In this document: positions 25,388 to 32,667 of the stretch, piece after piece
Layout of the letters: every line of letters starts with the position of its first letter
How positions within the stretch are numbered: the first letter of the stretch is position 1
DNA from: Paraburkholderia agricolaris
Lineage (GTDB): Bacteria > Pseudomonadota > Gammaproteobacteria > Burkholderiales > Burkholderiaceae
Reading direction: 5' to 3'
Assembly (NCBI RefSeq): GCF_009455635.1
Contig: NZ_QPER01000002.1
Coordinates: forward strand, 1,178,001 to 1,242,000
DNA length: 64,000 nucleotides
Made by a program: the position numbers and the translations under genes
The notes under the pieces: generated by a model
What the model was told of the DNA's origin: nothing
Databases searched by the model: none
Seen by the model: only the letters and a program-made list of their open reading frames with translations

Positions 25388-25417
25388 GTGCTGCTAACGG
25401 ACATCCGTTAGCAGCAC
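25388..25417 (+). promoter_or_regulatory. Perfect 14-bp inverted repeat with 2-nt centre in the pcaF leader
   Basis: GTGCTGCTAACGGA, then CA, then the exact complement TCCGTTAGCAGCAC. It ends 21 nt before the GGAG ribosome site and 32 nt before the ATG of pcaF. There is no U-tract, so it is not an ordinary terminator. It is either a high-affinity operator or an mRNA structure. Confidence 0.65.
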
Positions 25418-25449
25418 AGCGCACGCAGCACATCAACTGGAGACATCAC

Positions 25450-26652
25450 ATGACCGAAGCATTCCTGTGCGACGCGATTCGCACCCCGATCGGCCGCTAT
25501 GCGGGTTCGCTGTCGTCGGTTCGCGCCGACGATCTGGGCGCGGTGCCGCTCAAGGCGCTGATGGAGCGCAATAAAGACGTCGACTGGAGCGCGATCGACG
25601 ACGTGATCTACGGCTGTGCAAACCAGGCCGGTGAAGACAATCGCAACGTCGCGCGCATGTCGCTATTGCTGGCCGGTTTGCCGCAAGGCGTGCCGGGCTC
25701 CACGGTGAACCGCCTGTGCGGTTCGGGCATGGATGCCGTGGGCATTGCCGCGCGCGCGATCAAGTCGGGCGAGGCCGCGTTGATGCTGGCCGGCGGTGTC
25801 GAAAGCATGAGCCGCGCACCGTTCGTGATGGGCAAGGCAAGCAGCGCGTTTTCGCGCCAGGCCGATATCTTCGATACGACGATCGGCTGGCGTTTCGTGA
25901 ACCCGCTGATGAAGCAGATGTACGGTGTCGATTCGATGCCCGAGACCGGCGAAAACGTCGCGACCGACTACAAGATCAGCCGTGCCGATCAGGATGCGTT
26001 TGCGCTGCGCAGCCAGCAGAAAGCCGCACGCGCGCAGCGTGACGGCACGCTCGCGCAGGAAATCGTCGGCGTGACGATCGCGCAGAAGAAGGGCGATCCG
26101 ATCACCGTGCTGCAGGACGAACACCCGCGCGAAACCAGTCTTGAAGCGCTCGCCAAACTGAAGGGCGTGGTGCGTCCGGACGGCACGGTCACGGCCGGCA
26201 ATGCTTCGGGCGTGAACGACGGCGCAGCGGCTTTGCTGCTGGCGAACGAAGCAACCGCGAAGCGTTTTGGCCTTACGCCGCGTGCACGTGTGCTGGGTAT
26301 CGCCACGGCCGGTGTTGCGCCGCGTGTGATGGGCATCGGCCCGGCGCCGGCCACGCAGAAGTTGCTGGCACGCCTGAACATGACCATCGACCAGTTCGAC
26401 GTGATCGAACTGAACGAAGCGTTTGCCTCGCAAGGTATTGCCGTGCTGCGCGCGCTCGGCGTCGCGGATGACGACGCACGTGTGAATCCGAACGGCGGCG
26501 CGATCGCGCTCGGCCACCCGCTCGGCATGAGCGGCGCGCGTCTGGTGACCACCGCGATGTATCAACTGCATCGTATGCAGGGCCGTTTTGCGCTGTGCAC
26601 GATGTGTATCGGCGTCGGTCAAGGCATCGCGATCGCTATCGAGCGCGTGTAA
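25450..26652 (+). CDS. pcaF: 3-oxoadipyl-CoA thiolase (beta-ketoadipyl-CoA thiolase)
   Basis: 400 residues with GGAG 7 nt before the ATG. Thiolase catalytic residues are all present: Cys90 (NRLCGSGMDAV), His356 (GGAIALGHPLG) and Cys386 (CTMCIGVGQG). The stretch YGCANQAGEDNRNVARM is characteristic of PcaF/PaaJ-type 3-oxoadipyl-CoA thiolases rather than of acetoacetyl-CoA thiolases. It splits 3-oxoadipyl-CoA into succinyl-CoA and acetyl-CoA, the last step of protocatechuate, catechol and phenylacetate routes. It stands alone here: no pcaIJ or pcaR nearby. PcaR-like sites in its promoter support the aromatic role. Confidence 0.88.
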   Translation: MTEAFLCDAIRTPIGRYAGSLSSVRADDLGAVPLKALMERNKDVDWSAIDDVIYGCANQAGEDNRNVARMSLLLAGLPQGVPGSTVNRLCGSGMDAVGIAARAIKSGEAALMLAGGVESMSRAPFVMGKASSAFSRQADIFDTTIGWRFVNPLMKQMYGVDSMPETGENVATDYKISRADQDAFALRSQQKAARAQRDGTLAQEIVGVTIAQKKGDPITVLQDEHPRETSLEALAKLKGVVRPDGTVTAGNASGVNDGAAALLLANEATAKRFGLTPRARVLGIATAGVAPRVMGIGPAPATQKLLARLNMTIDQFDVIELNEAFASQGIAVLRALGVADDDARVNPNGGAIALGHPLGMSGARLVTTAMYQLHRMQGRFALCTMCIGVGQGIAIAIERV

Positions 26653-26731
26653 CGGCCTTGCGTTGGTGCAGGAGTGCCGCAGCGTCTTTAGCGTCGAGGC
26701 TGCGCGCATCGCACCCCGTGGCCACGTCATG

Positions 26732-26768
26732 AACAGCCCCTTTGCTCCGGCGAAGGGGCTGTTTTATT
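26732..26768 (+). terminator. Rho-independent terminator of pcaF
   Basis: Inverted repeat AACAGCCCCTT ... AAGGGGCTGTT (26732-26742 with 26753-26763) followed by TTATTT. An 11-bp stem, 10-nt loop and partial U-tract, 80 bp after the pcaF stop. Confidence 0.85.
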
Positions 26769-27204
26769 TGTGCGCCCAGCGCGAACTCATCGGTAATTGA
26801 ATGTGTATTTAATCGATGTCAATGGCGGATTCCGATTGCATTGTGACGAATGCCGTCGATAAAAATAATAATGCTGAATCGTATCGTCATGCAGTATGCG
26901 TTTAATGCTGTACGCATATTATGTATTGTCGCCGTATATGAATGACCGGCAAGATTAAAGCAGTGCTGTCAAGCGGCAGAGCCTGCTGTGACGCCGTGCC
27001 GCGGCATTTCTGAGCAGATCGTTCGCTGATTTGAAAATCGTAATATAAACGACCGAAGCTTCTTGTAAGGCATGTACAATCATTGCGCCGCACCGCTTTA
27101 ATAAGTGAAAGCCTGAAGCTGTATGCATTCGTGGCGTTAATCGGCATCCTGCGGTTTCAGATCGCCATGGCGCCAGATCGGACAATTTCTCGAGGAGCGC
27201 GTAA
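26769..27204. other. Non-coding, AT-rich gap between pcaF terminator and the 27205 gene
   Basis: Clearly lower GC than its surroundings from about 26790 to 27130, with many short ATAT/AATAAT tracts. A TATGCG ... CGCATA inverted repeat (26895-26918) is the only structure I can point to. An 81-codon frame on the minus strand here lacks a ribosome site and any recognisable domain, so I do not call a gene. The last 30 bases hold the GAGGAG ribosome site of the next gene. It may contain a promoter I cannot define. Confidence 0.6.
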
Positions 27205-27780
27205 ATGATGAAGGCAGCGACGATTGGAGCAGCATTGATGGTGGCGGCTTTCGCCGCCGCGCAACCGGCGTGGGCGCAGGATGCGATGGCCAGTGCCGCG
27301 CAAGGCATCGTCAGCGCGGTGCAACCGGTGCATCTGAAGGCGGAGATTGTGGGTATCGATCCGGGCACCCGCACGCTCACGCTCAAAGGGCCGGCCGGCA
27401 ACGTGGTGGTCGTGCTGGTGAGCCAGCAGGTCGCCGGTTTCGATCAGTTGCAGATCGGCGACCGGGTCGATGTACTGTACAAGAATGCGTTGCTGGTGAA
27501 GGCGGATAAGGTCACCGGCGCGGACAAGGGCATTCGTGCACGCGTCGATACGCAGGTGTATGCGCCGGCCTCGGGCGGCTTTGCATCCGCGCGTCAGGTC
27601 GAAGTGCTGGCCACCGTGCAGAAGATCGATCACAAGAAGCGTCTCGTCACGCTGCGCGGCGCCTATCAGACGCAAACGCTCGAGGTCGGACCTGACGTCG
27701 ATCTGAAGGGCGTCAAGGTTGGCGATACGATCCACGCGGTATTCGTTTCGGCGGCGGCCGTGCAGGTGACGCCGCAATAA
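27205..27780 (+). CDS. Small secreted (periplasmic) protein of unknown function
   Basis: 191 residues. A signal peptide is clear (MMKAATIGAALMVAAFAAAQ, cleavage after AWA near residue 24). The mature part is mainly predicted beta: two similar segments, HLKAEIVGIDPGTRTLTLKG with VVVLVSQQVAGFDQLQIGDRVD, and VEVLATVQKIDHKKRLVTLRG with LEVGPDVDLKGVKVGDTIHA. The two share the pattern hydrophobic strand, D-x-x-x-R-x-(L/V)-T-L-(K/R)-G, then a V-G-D turn, so the protein looks like a tandem of two small barrel (OB-like) modules. I do not recognise a named function. GAGGAG precedes the start, and a strong terminator follows. Confidence 0.75.
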   Translation: MMKAATIGAALMVAAFAAAQPAWAQDAMASAAQGIVSAVQPVHLKAEIVGIDPGTRTLTLKGPAGNVVVVLVSQQVAGFDQLQIGDRVDVLYKNALLVKADKVTGADKGIRARVDTQVYAPASGGFASARQVEVLATVQKIDHKKRLVTLRGAYQTQTLEVGPDVDLKGVKVGDTIHAVFVSAAAVQVTPQ

Positions 27781-27803
27781 CTGGCCGGGCATGGCTGATC
27801 GGC

Positions 27804-27835
27804 AAACACCCCTCATTGCAGGGGTGTTTGCTTTT
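27804..27835 (+). terminator. Rho-independent terminator between convergent genes
   Basis: AAACACCCCT (27804-27813) pairs with AGGGGTGTTT (27820-27829) across a 6-nt loop, followed by GCTTTT. Its left arm also starts with AAA, so it could act for the opposite strand (DUF2917 gene) as well. Confidence 0.85.
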
Positions 27836-27877
27836 CCACGGTACGAAAGTTCGATCATCGAGTCGTGTCGGGACACG

Positions 27878-28258
27878 CTATCGAGCCGCCGGCGCTTCCA
27901 GTCCCAATCCTGCGAGCCATCCCAGCCAACGCCTGACGAAACCACGTTTGGCCGGCAGCGCGCAACTCAACGACGCACGCGCGCTGCGTTCGCTATCCGT
28001 GCTAAGCCACACACGTTCGCCGCGGCGCAGCCGGAACTCGTTGCCCGGTTCGAGCCAATGATCGTAAGGCGAGTTGACGCGCGTGAGCCATAGGCGCGCG
28101 CCTTGCACACTGAGCGTGCTGTCGGCGTCGACACGCCATGTCAGCGTAGCGCCTGGTGCTACGGAAAAATGTAGTACGACCTTCGGAAGACCCTCGTTGT
28201 GTCGACACGCAGACCGACTTGAGTCGTCATCCATGCATTGCGGGCTTGCCTGATCCAT
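27878..28258 (-). CDS. DUF2917 family protein
   Basis: 126 residues. I place the start at the ATG at 28258 because GGAG lies 6 nt upstream of it; the frame is open to 28297 with two other ATGs. The core (VVLHFSVAPGATLTWRVDAD, then LWLTRVNSPYDHWLEPGNEFRLRRGERVWLS) is a cupin-like beta segment typical of DUF2917, a family common in Burkholderiales and without a known role. The C-terminus is basic with a tryptophan-rich stretch (RRWLGWLAGLGLE). A CGTGTC-GG-GACACG hairpin sits directly after its stop codon (27864-27877). Confidence 0.75.
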   Translation of the reverse strand: MDQASPQCMDDDSSRSACRHNEGLPKVVLHFSVAPGATLTWRVDADSTLSVQGARLWLTRVNSPYDHWLEPGNEFRLRRGERVWLSTDSERSARASLSCALPAKRGFVRRWLGWLAGLGLEAPAAR

Positions 28259-28296
28259 CTTGCTCTCCGTCATCGAGCCGGCGGACGGAGCACCCA

Positions 28297-28334
28297 TAAA
28301 ACAAAAGGCCCCTTCCGTTACCGGCGGGGCCTTT
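28297..28334 (-). terminator. Rho-independent terminator downstream of the VirK/DUF535 gene
   Basis: AAAGGCCCC (28304-28312) pairs with GGGGCCTTT (28326-28334). Read on the minus strand, the stem is followed by TGTTTTAT, a usable U-tract. It separates the DUF535 gene from the DUF2917 gene. Confidence 0.75.
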
Positions 28335-28506
28335 GGGTTCTTGTTTGCAGATTCAGACTGCTAACGCGCACGTGCTCCCAAATGCCTGCCGATGATGGCA
28401 TGCATTGTTCGATTTTTAATCGCGACAGGGATGGAGGTGTGCGTCAACATGAGATCGAGTGTGCCGTTTTGCCGCAGGTCTTGTCAATAAAAAAATCGCA
28501 ATGAAT

Positions 28507-29511
28507 TCAGGCGATAAAGCGCGGCGCGTGGAGCCGATCTGTCTTGCTTGCCGTGACGCTCTGACGAATCTGGGCGGCGAGTGCGCTTCGCAATGCATAA
28601 CGCTTGCGTCGGGTTGCGTTGCCGGTATCGTCACCTTGACGCTCGGCCAGGTAGCGCGCCGGCGGTGCGAGGACGAACCAGCCGTTCCAGCGCGCGAGCG
28701 CGCCGCATTCCATCGACAGGCGATCGTAGTCGGCGGCCACACGACGCTTTCTCAGGCAGTAACGCCAGTTGGCGTAGATGTGTGCCTGCCTGGAGACGAT
28801 GAAGGTGCCGCCTGCATCGAGTGCCGCGGCGACACATTGTGCGAGGTAGATCACCAGCACCTTCGGCCGCAGTCCATACCAGCGCTTGGTAAGTGCGCGA
28901 AACAGCTCGCGGCCATTGACCGACGTGTCCGGACCCTGCACGGAGCCGATGCAAAGACGTGGCCGCCGCACTTTGCCGCCGAGATAGGCGAGACTGAACG
29001 TGCAGGAGACAATGCGCCTGTCCCGCGCATCGCGGATGCACAGGGTCCAGTCGCCTTCTTTCTGAAATTGTTCAATCGACTCGAGCGACACATGCCAGCG
29101 CTCGGCGCCCACGCCGAACGATGCGATCGTCGCCGAGCCGACCGCGGCGATACGCGCGGCGAGTTGCGGCACGCGTTGCTGCGTCAGCGCCTGATGATCG
29201 AGGCTCGCCATCAGGCGTTCGCGCGGGCTGAAGCGGGTATGGAGGAACGGCCGGTGCATGCGCTCGAGCGCAGTGGGGTGACGTTTCACCAGATCGTGCA
29301 AGGGCGAAATGGCGCAGCGTTTGAGCCATACTTGCGTGGAGCGCCACGATATCAGCGAGCGCAGCCACAGGCGCATGCGCCGCCAGCGATGAAACAGGCT
29401 GGTGCCGGGGTAGAGTGAATGGGCGGCTTGCTGGATGACCGCAAAGGAGGCAGCGGCGCGCGCGAACCACGGCGAGCGGGTGCGGGTTCCATCGTTCGAA
29501 ACAGTCGACAT
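28507..29511 (-). CDS. VirK/YbjX family protein (DUF535)
   Basis: 334 residues from the ATG at 29511, supported by AAAGGA 6 nt upstream; the open frame continues to 29616. Features of the family: a mid-protein EGDWTLCIRDARDRRIVSCTFSL segment, the LCIGSVQGP core, LTKRWYGLRPKVLVIYLAQCVAAALDAGG and a C-terminal MECGALARWNGWFVLAP. VirK/YbjX proteins are linked in enterobacteria to antimicrobial peptide resistance and virulence-protein localisation; the biochemical activity is unknown. No signal peptide is evident. It is divergent from the response regulator gene at 29789. Confidence 0.8.
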   Translation of the reverse strand: MSTVSNDGTRTRSPWFARAAASFAVIQQAAHSLYPGTSLFHRWRRMRLWLRSLISWRSTQVWLKRCAISPLHDLVKRHPTALERMHRPFLHTRFSPRERLMASLDHQALTQQRVPQLAARIAAVGSATIASFGVGAERWHVSLESIEQFQKEGDWTLCIRDARDRRIVSCTFSLAYLGGKVRRPRLCIGSVQGPDTSVNGRELFRALTKRWYGLRPKVLVIYLAQCVAAALDAGGTFIVSRQAHIYANWRYCLRKRRVAADYDRLSMECGALARWNGWFVLAPPARYLAERQGDDTGNATRRKRYALRSALAAQIRQSVTASKTDRLHAPRFIA

Positions 29512-29788
29512 GGCAAATCCTTTGGCTACTTCAACGGAGCGGATGCTAGTCGCGCGGGTTACGTGTCCGTGTCGAATTACTTGTGCGTTTGTCGAGTTTT
29601 GTTTAGCGTGTCGCAAGATGTGCGGCGCATCAGCTATGCTGTGCGTCGAGCCGGCTCGTGCGGCCGTTGCCGGCCGGTCCGCGTTGTGCGGATAGGTACC
29701 CGGCGCGGCACCGTCGCTTGCTGGCCGTGCACCGCGCTATGCCGCTGCCCGCCGCTACTGAAACAACTAGCCCTGAACGATTCGTCCC

Positions 29789-30493
29789 ATGCCATTCCGG
29801 ATCCTGCTTGTCGAAGACGATGACCGCCTGTCGGCGCTGGTCGCCGGTTACCTGCGCAAACACGACTACGAGGTCGAGACCGTGCTGCACGGCAACGACG
29901 CCGTGCCGGCCATTTTCAAGCGCCGGCCGGACCTGGTGATTCTCGACGTGAACTTGCCTGGCAAGGACGGCTTTCAGATTTGCCGCGAGGCGCGCGAGCA
30001 ATTCGACGGCGTGATCATCATGGTGACAGCGCGTGACGAGCAGTTCGACGAAGTGCTGGGCCTCGAATTCGGCGCGGACGACTACGTGCATAAGCCGGTT
30101 GAACCACGCGTGCTGCTGGCGCGCATCAAGGCGCAACTGCGCCGCGTGACCACGCGGCCGGTGGAGAGCGCTCAACCCGAGAGCTACACCTTCGGCAAGT
30201 TCGAGATCAGCCGGGCCAGCCGCACGGTCAAGCTGCCGGACGGCAGCCTGCCCGATCTGACCTCGGCAGAGTTCGACTTACTCTGGGCACTGGTGAGTTG
30301 CGCGGGCGAAGTGGTGAGCCGCGACGAGTTGATGCGGCAACTGCGCGGTATCGAATTCGACGGCCTCGACCGCACGATCGACGGCGGCATTTCCAAGCTG
30401 CGCCGTAAATTGCACGACGACTCCGGTACTCCGCAGCGCATCAAAACGGTCCGCGGCAAGGGCTATCAGTTCAGCAAGCTGGCGTGGGACTGA
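29789..30493 (+). CDS. OmpR/PhoB-type response regulator (RstA-like)
   Basis: 234 residues. Receiver domain with acidic pocket Asp10/Asp11, phospho-acceptor Asp53 (ILDVNLPG), Thr80 and Lys102 (YVHKP); C-terminal winged helix (residues about 130-232) with LTSAEFDLLWALVSCAGEVVSRDEL and GISKLRRKLHDD. The sequence is close to RstA, and its likely kinase partner is encoded at 31515, beyond a hydrolase gene. The output genes are unknown; the genes inside the locus are candidates. Confidence 0.9.
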   Translation: MPFRILLVEDDDRLSALVAGYLRKHDYEVETVLHGNDAVPAIFKRRPDLVILDVNLPGKDGFQICREAREQFDGVIIMVTARDEQFDEVLGLEFGADDYVHKPVEPRVLLARIKAQLRRVTTRPVESAQPESYTFGKFEISRASRTVKLPDGSLPDLTSAEFDLLWALVSCAGEVVSRDELMRQLRGIEFDGLDRTIDGGISKLRRKLHDDSGTPQRIKTVRGKGYQFSKLAWD

Positions 30494-30675
30494 AGGCGTT
30501 TGCTGCAGCCGGCACTGATGCGCGGCCGGGGTCAAAAGTGAGTGGGCATTGAGTTTCGACTGAGTAATACGTCGAAAAATCGGCCGACAAAACTCCACAA
30601 ATGCGGTAGCAAATCGACAGTCATGCAAGGCGCGGATGATTAGGATCGCAAGCTTGTGCAACCACAGGCTTAGTG

Positions 30676-31461
30676 ATGTCCGCTCGCGTTTCCCCACTTT
30701 CCGGCCATGCCGTGTTGATGATTCACGGTTTGGGTGGCACGCGCCATGATTTTGGCGCGCTCGACCGCAAGTTCGAGCAGATCGGTTGCGACGTGCATTT
30801 GCCGTCGCTGCCGGGCCACGGTTCGAACCCTGACGCATTGAGCCGGGTGACGCTGAGCGACTACATGCAGTTGCTGAGCCACACATACCGCGAGCTGATA
30901 ACGCGTTACGAGCGTGTGGACGTTGCGGGCATTTCGATGGGTGCATTGCTCGCATTGATGTTGAGTGCTCGCGAGCGCATGACGACGGGGCGCCTGATTC
31001 TGCTGTCGCCGCCGTTGTTCCTCGACGGCTGGGGCGGTTCGCGTCTGCGTCCGCTGCGCTATCTGATGTACTGCGTGCCGGGGCTGCGTCACCTGATTCG
31101 CGTTCCGGAGGGCGAGCCGTTCGGCATCAAGAACGCACGTATTCGCAATCTGATCCGCCGCCATTTGCAGAAGGGCAGCGGCGTCCACTATCCGTACGTG
31201 CCGCTGTCGGCGATCGAGCAGGTCGACTGGATGCGCTTCGCGGTGAAGCGGGCCCTGGGTCGCGTAACGTGCGAAACCCTGGTGATGCATTCGGAGGAAG
31301 ACGAGGTGACGAGCATCCGTTCCGCGGAATTCGTATGCGAGAATCTGGGGACCCGCTCAGTGACCTTCGTGCGCTTGACCGACAGCTATCACATGATCAC
31401 ACTGGACAACGAACGTGAAAGGGTAGCGGAGCAAACTCTGGCATTTGTGCAGAGGGTGTAG
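30676..31461 (+). CDS. Alpha/beta hydrolase, carboxylesterase Est30-like
   Basis: 261 residues from the ATG at 30676 (a GTG directly before it is also possible). Oxyanion-hole HGLGGTRHDF, lid region LPSLPGHGSNPDALSRVTLSDYMQ, nucleophile elbow VAGISMGALLAL with Ser near residue 96, and the acid/His pair in VMHSEEDEVTS and DSYHMITLD. No signal peptide, so it is cytoplasmic. It lies between a response regulator gene and a histidine kinase gene on the same strand, an unusual insertion that suggests a shared transcript; a role in lipid or signal-ester turnover is only a guess. Confidence 0.85.
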   Translation: MSARVSPLSGHAVLMIHGLGGTRHDFGALDRKFEQIGCDVHLPSLPGHGSNPDALSRVTLSDYMQLLSHTYRELITRYERVDVAGISMGALLALMLSARERMTTGRLILLSPPLFLDGWGGSRLRPLRYLMYCVPGLRHLIRVPEGEPFGIKNARIRNLIRRHLQKGSGVHYPYVPLSAIEQVDWMRFAVKRALGRVTCETLVMHSEEDEVTSIRSAEFVCENLGTRSVTFVRLTDSYHMITLDNERERVAEQTLAFVQRV

Positions 31462-31514
31462 GAGCAATCCACATAGATAGACCACAACCGCATCAAAAGA
31501 AGCGAAGAGAAGAA

Positions 31515-32645
31515 ATGCCACCTGTTGCGGAGCAAAAGAAACTAAGCCCCTATCGCTATGCCAGGTGGCGCTTACACCGCTTCCGCCGCTCGTGGACGGA
31601 CACGAGGGCCGACAGGATCCCGAGCTGGTCGAGACTATACCTGCGTGTCTACACGCGCCTGCTGACGCTAACAGCACTAGTGTTACTGGCATCAATCGCA
31701 ACCCTGAGCCTGACGCTAAAGACATCGCCGTCGATCTGGCAAACGCTGGCAACAGCACAGGCGTCGATACCCATCGCATTGGTCACCCTATTGCTGCCGG
31801 CAATAACCGCTTACCGCTGGATGCGCCCCGTCTGGCTGGACCTGGTGATGGTCCGCGAACGCGCAATCGACTTCACCGGCGGCCGCTTCAATACGCGCGC
31901 CCGCGAATCGCATAGCGTGATAATCGGGCCGTTGGCGCGCACGCTGAACGCGCTGGCCGAACGCATGGAACGCCTGATCGCCGCGCAACGCGAACTCACC
32001 AATGGCATCTCCCATGAACTCCGCACGCCGCTCGCCCGCGTGCGCTTCGCCCTGGAAAACCTTCGCGAACCCGCTTCCGCGGCCGAATACAACAGCGCAT
32101 TGGCAAGCATCGGCCAGGACGTCACCGAACTCGACGAGCTCATCGACATGAGCCTGACCTACGCGCGCCTCGAATATAGCTCGCTGCAATCGAACCTGGA
32201 ATCGACCGTGCTTTCGGCATGGTTCGACGGCCAGATCACCGATGCCACCCTGCTTTACGCGGACAAGCAACTGATCCCGCAAACCGGGGTCGACCCGTCG
32301 CTACGCGTTGTGATGGATAAGCGCCTCATGTCTTACGCAATGCGAAACTTGTTGCGCAACGCGAGTAAATACGCGCACTCGCGGATCATGGTCGGCTTGA
32401 GCGTCAGGCATGGCAACGTGGAAATCTACGTGGAAGACGACGGCACAGGCGTGCCGCCCGACCAGCGGGCGCGAATTTTCGATGCCTTCGTGCGGCTCGA
32501 TCGCCAGACCGGCGGCTACGGCCTCGGTCTCGCGATTACGCAACAGGTGCTGCGCGCCCACCACGGCCGCATTGCCGTCACCGATCCCGTGACGCTCAGC
32601 GGCGCACGCTTCGAAATGAGCTGGCCGGTGGGGACAGTGGCGTGA
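31515..32645 (+). CDS. Sensor histidine kinase, RstB-like, lacking a periplasmic domain
   Basis: 376 residues. Two membrane segments (about 49-68 and 84-101) are separated by only some 15 residues, then a HAMP-like linker, dimerisation/phosphorylation helix with His167 (GISHELRTPLARVRFALE), N-box (LMSYAMRNLLRNASKYAHS), G1 (VEDDGTGVPP) and G2 (GGYGLGLAI). E. coli RstB has a sizeable periplasmic domain, so sensing here should take place in the membrane. The first 45 residues are basic and cytoplasmic. It should pair with the response regulator at 29789. Its 3' end meets the patatin gene 22 bp away. Confidence 0.88.
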   Translation: MPPVAEQKKLSPYRYARWRLHRFRRSWTDTRADRIPSWSRLYLRVYTRLLTLTALVLLASIATLSLTLKTSPSIWQTLATAQASIPIALVTLLLPAITAYRWMRPVWLDLVMVRERAIDFTGGRFNTRARESHSVIIGPLARTLNALAERMERLIAAQRELTNGISHELRTPLARVRFALENLREPASAAEYNSALASIGQDVTELDELIDMSLTYARLEYSSLQSNLESTVLSAWFDGQITDATLLYADKQLIPQTGVDPSLRVVMDKRLMSYAMRNLLRNASKYAHSRIMVGLSVRHGNVEIYVEDDGTGVPPDQRARIFDAFVRLDRQTGGYGLGLAITQQVLRAHHGRIAVTDPVTLSGARFEMSWPVGTVA

Positions 32646-32667
32646 AATGCGCTGTTCCTGGGTAGCG

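Noticed and set aside
26902..27147. Minus-strand 81-codon frame in an AT-rich gap
   Set aside because: No ribosome site, no signal or domain; the composition follows the surrounding AT-rich DNA.
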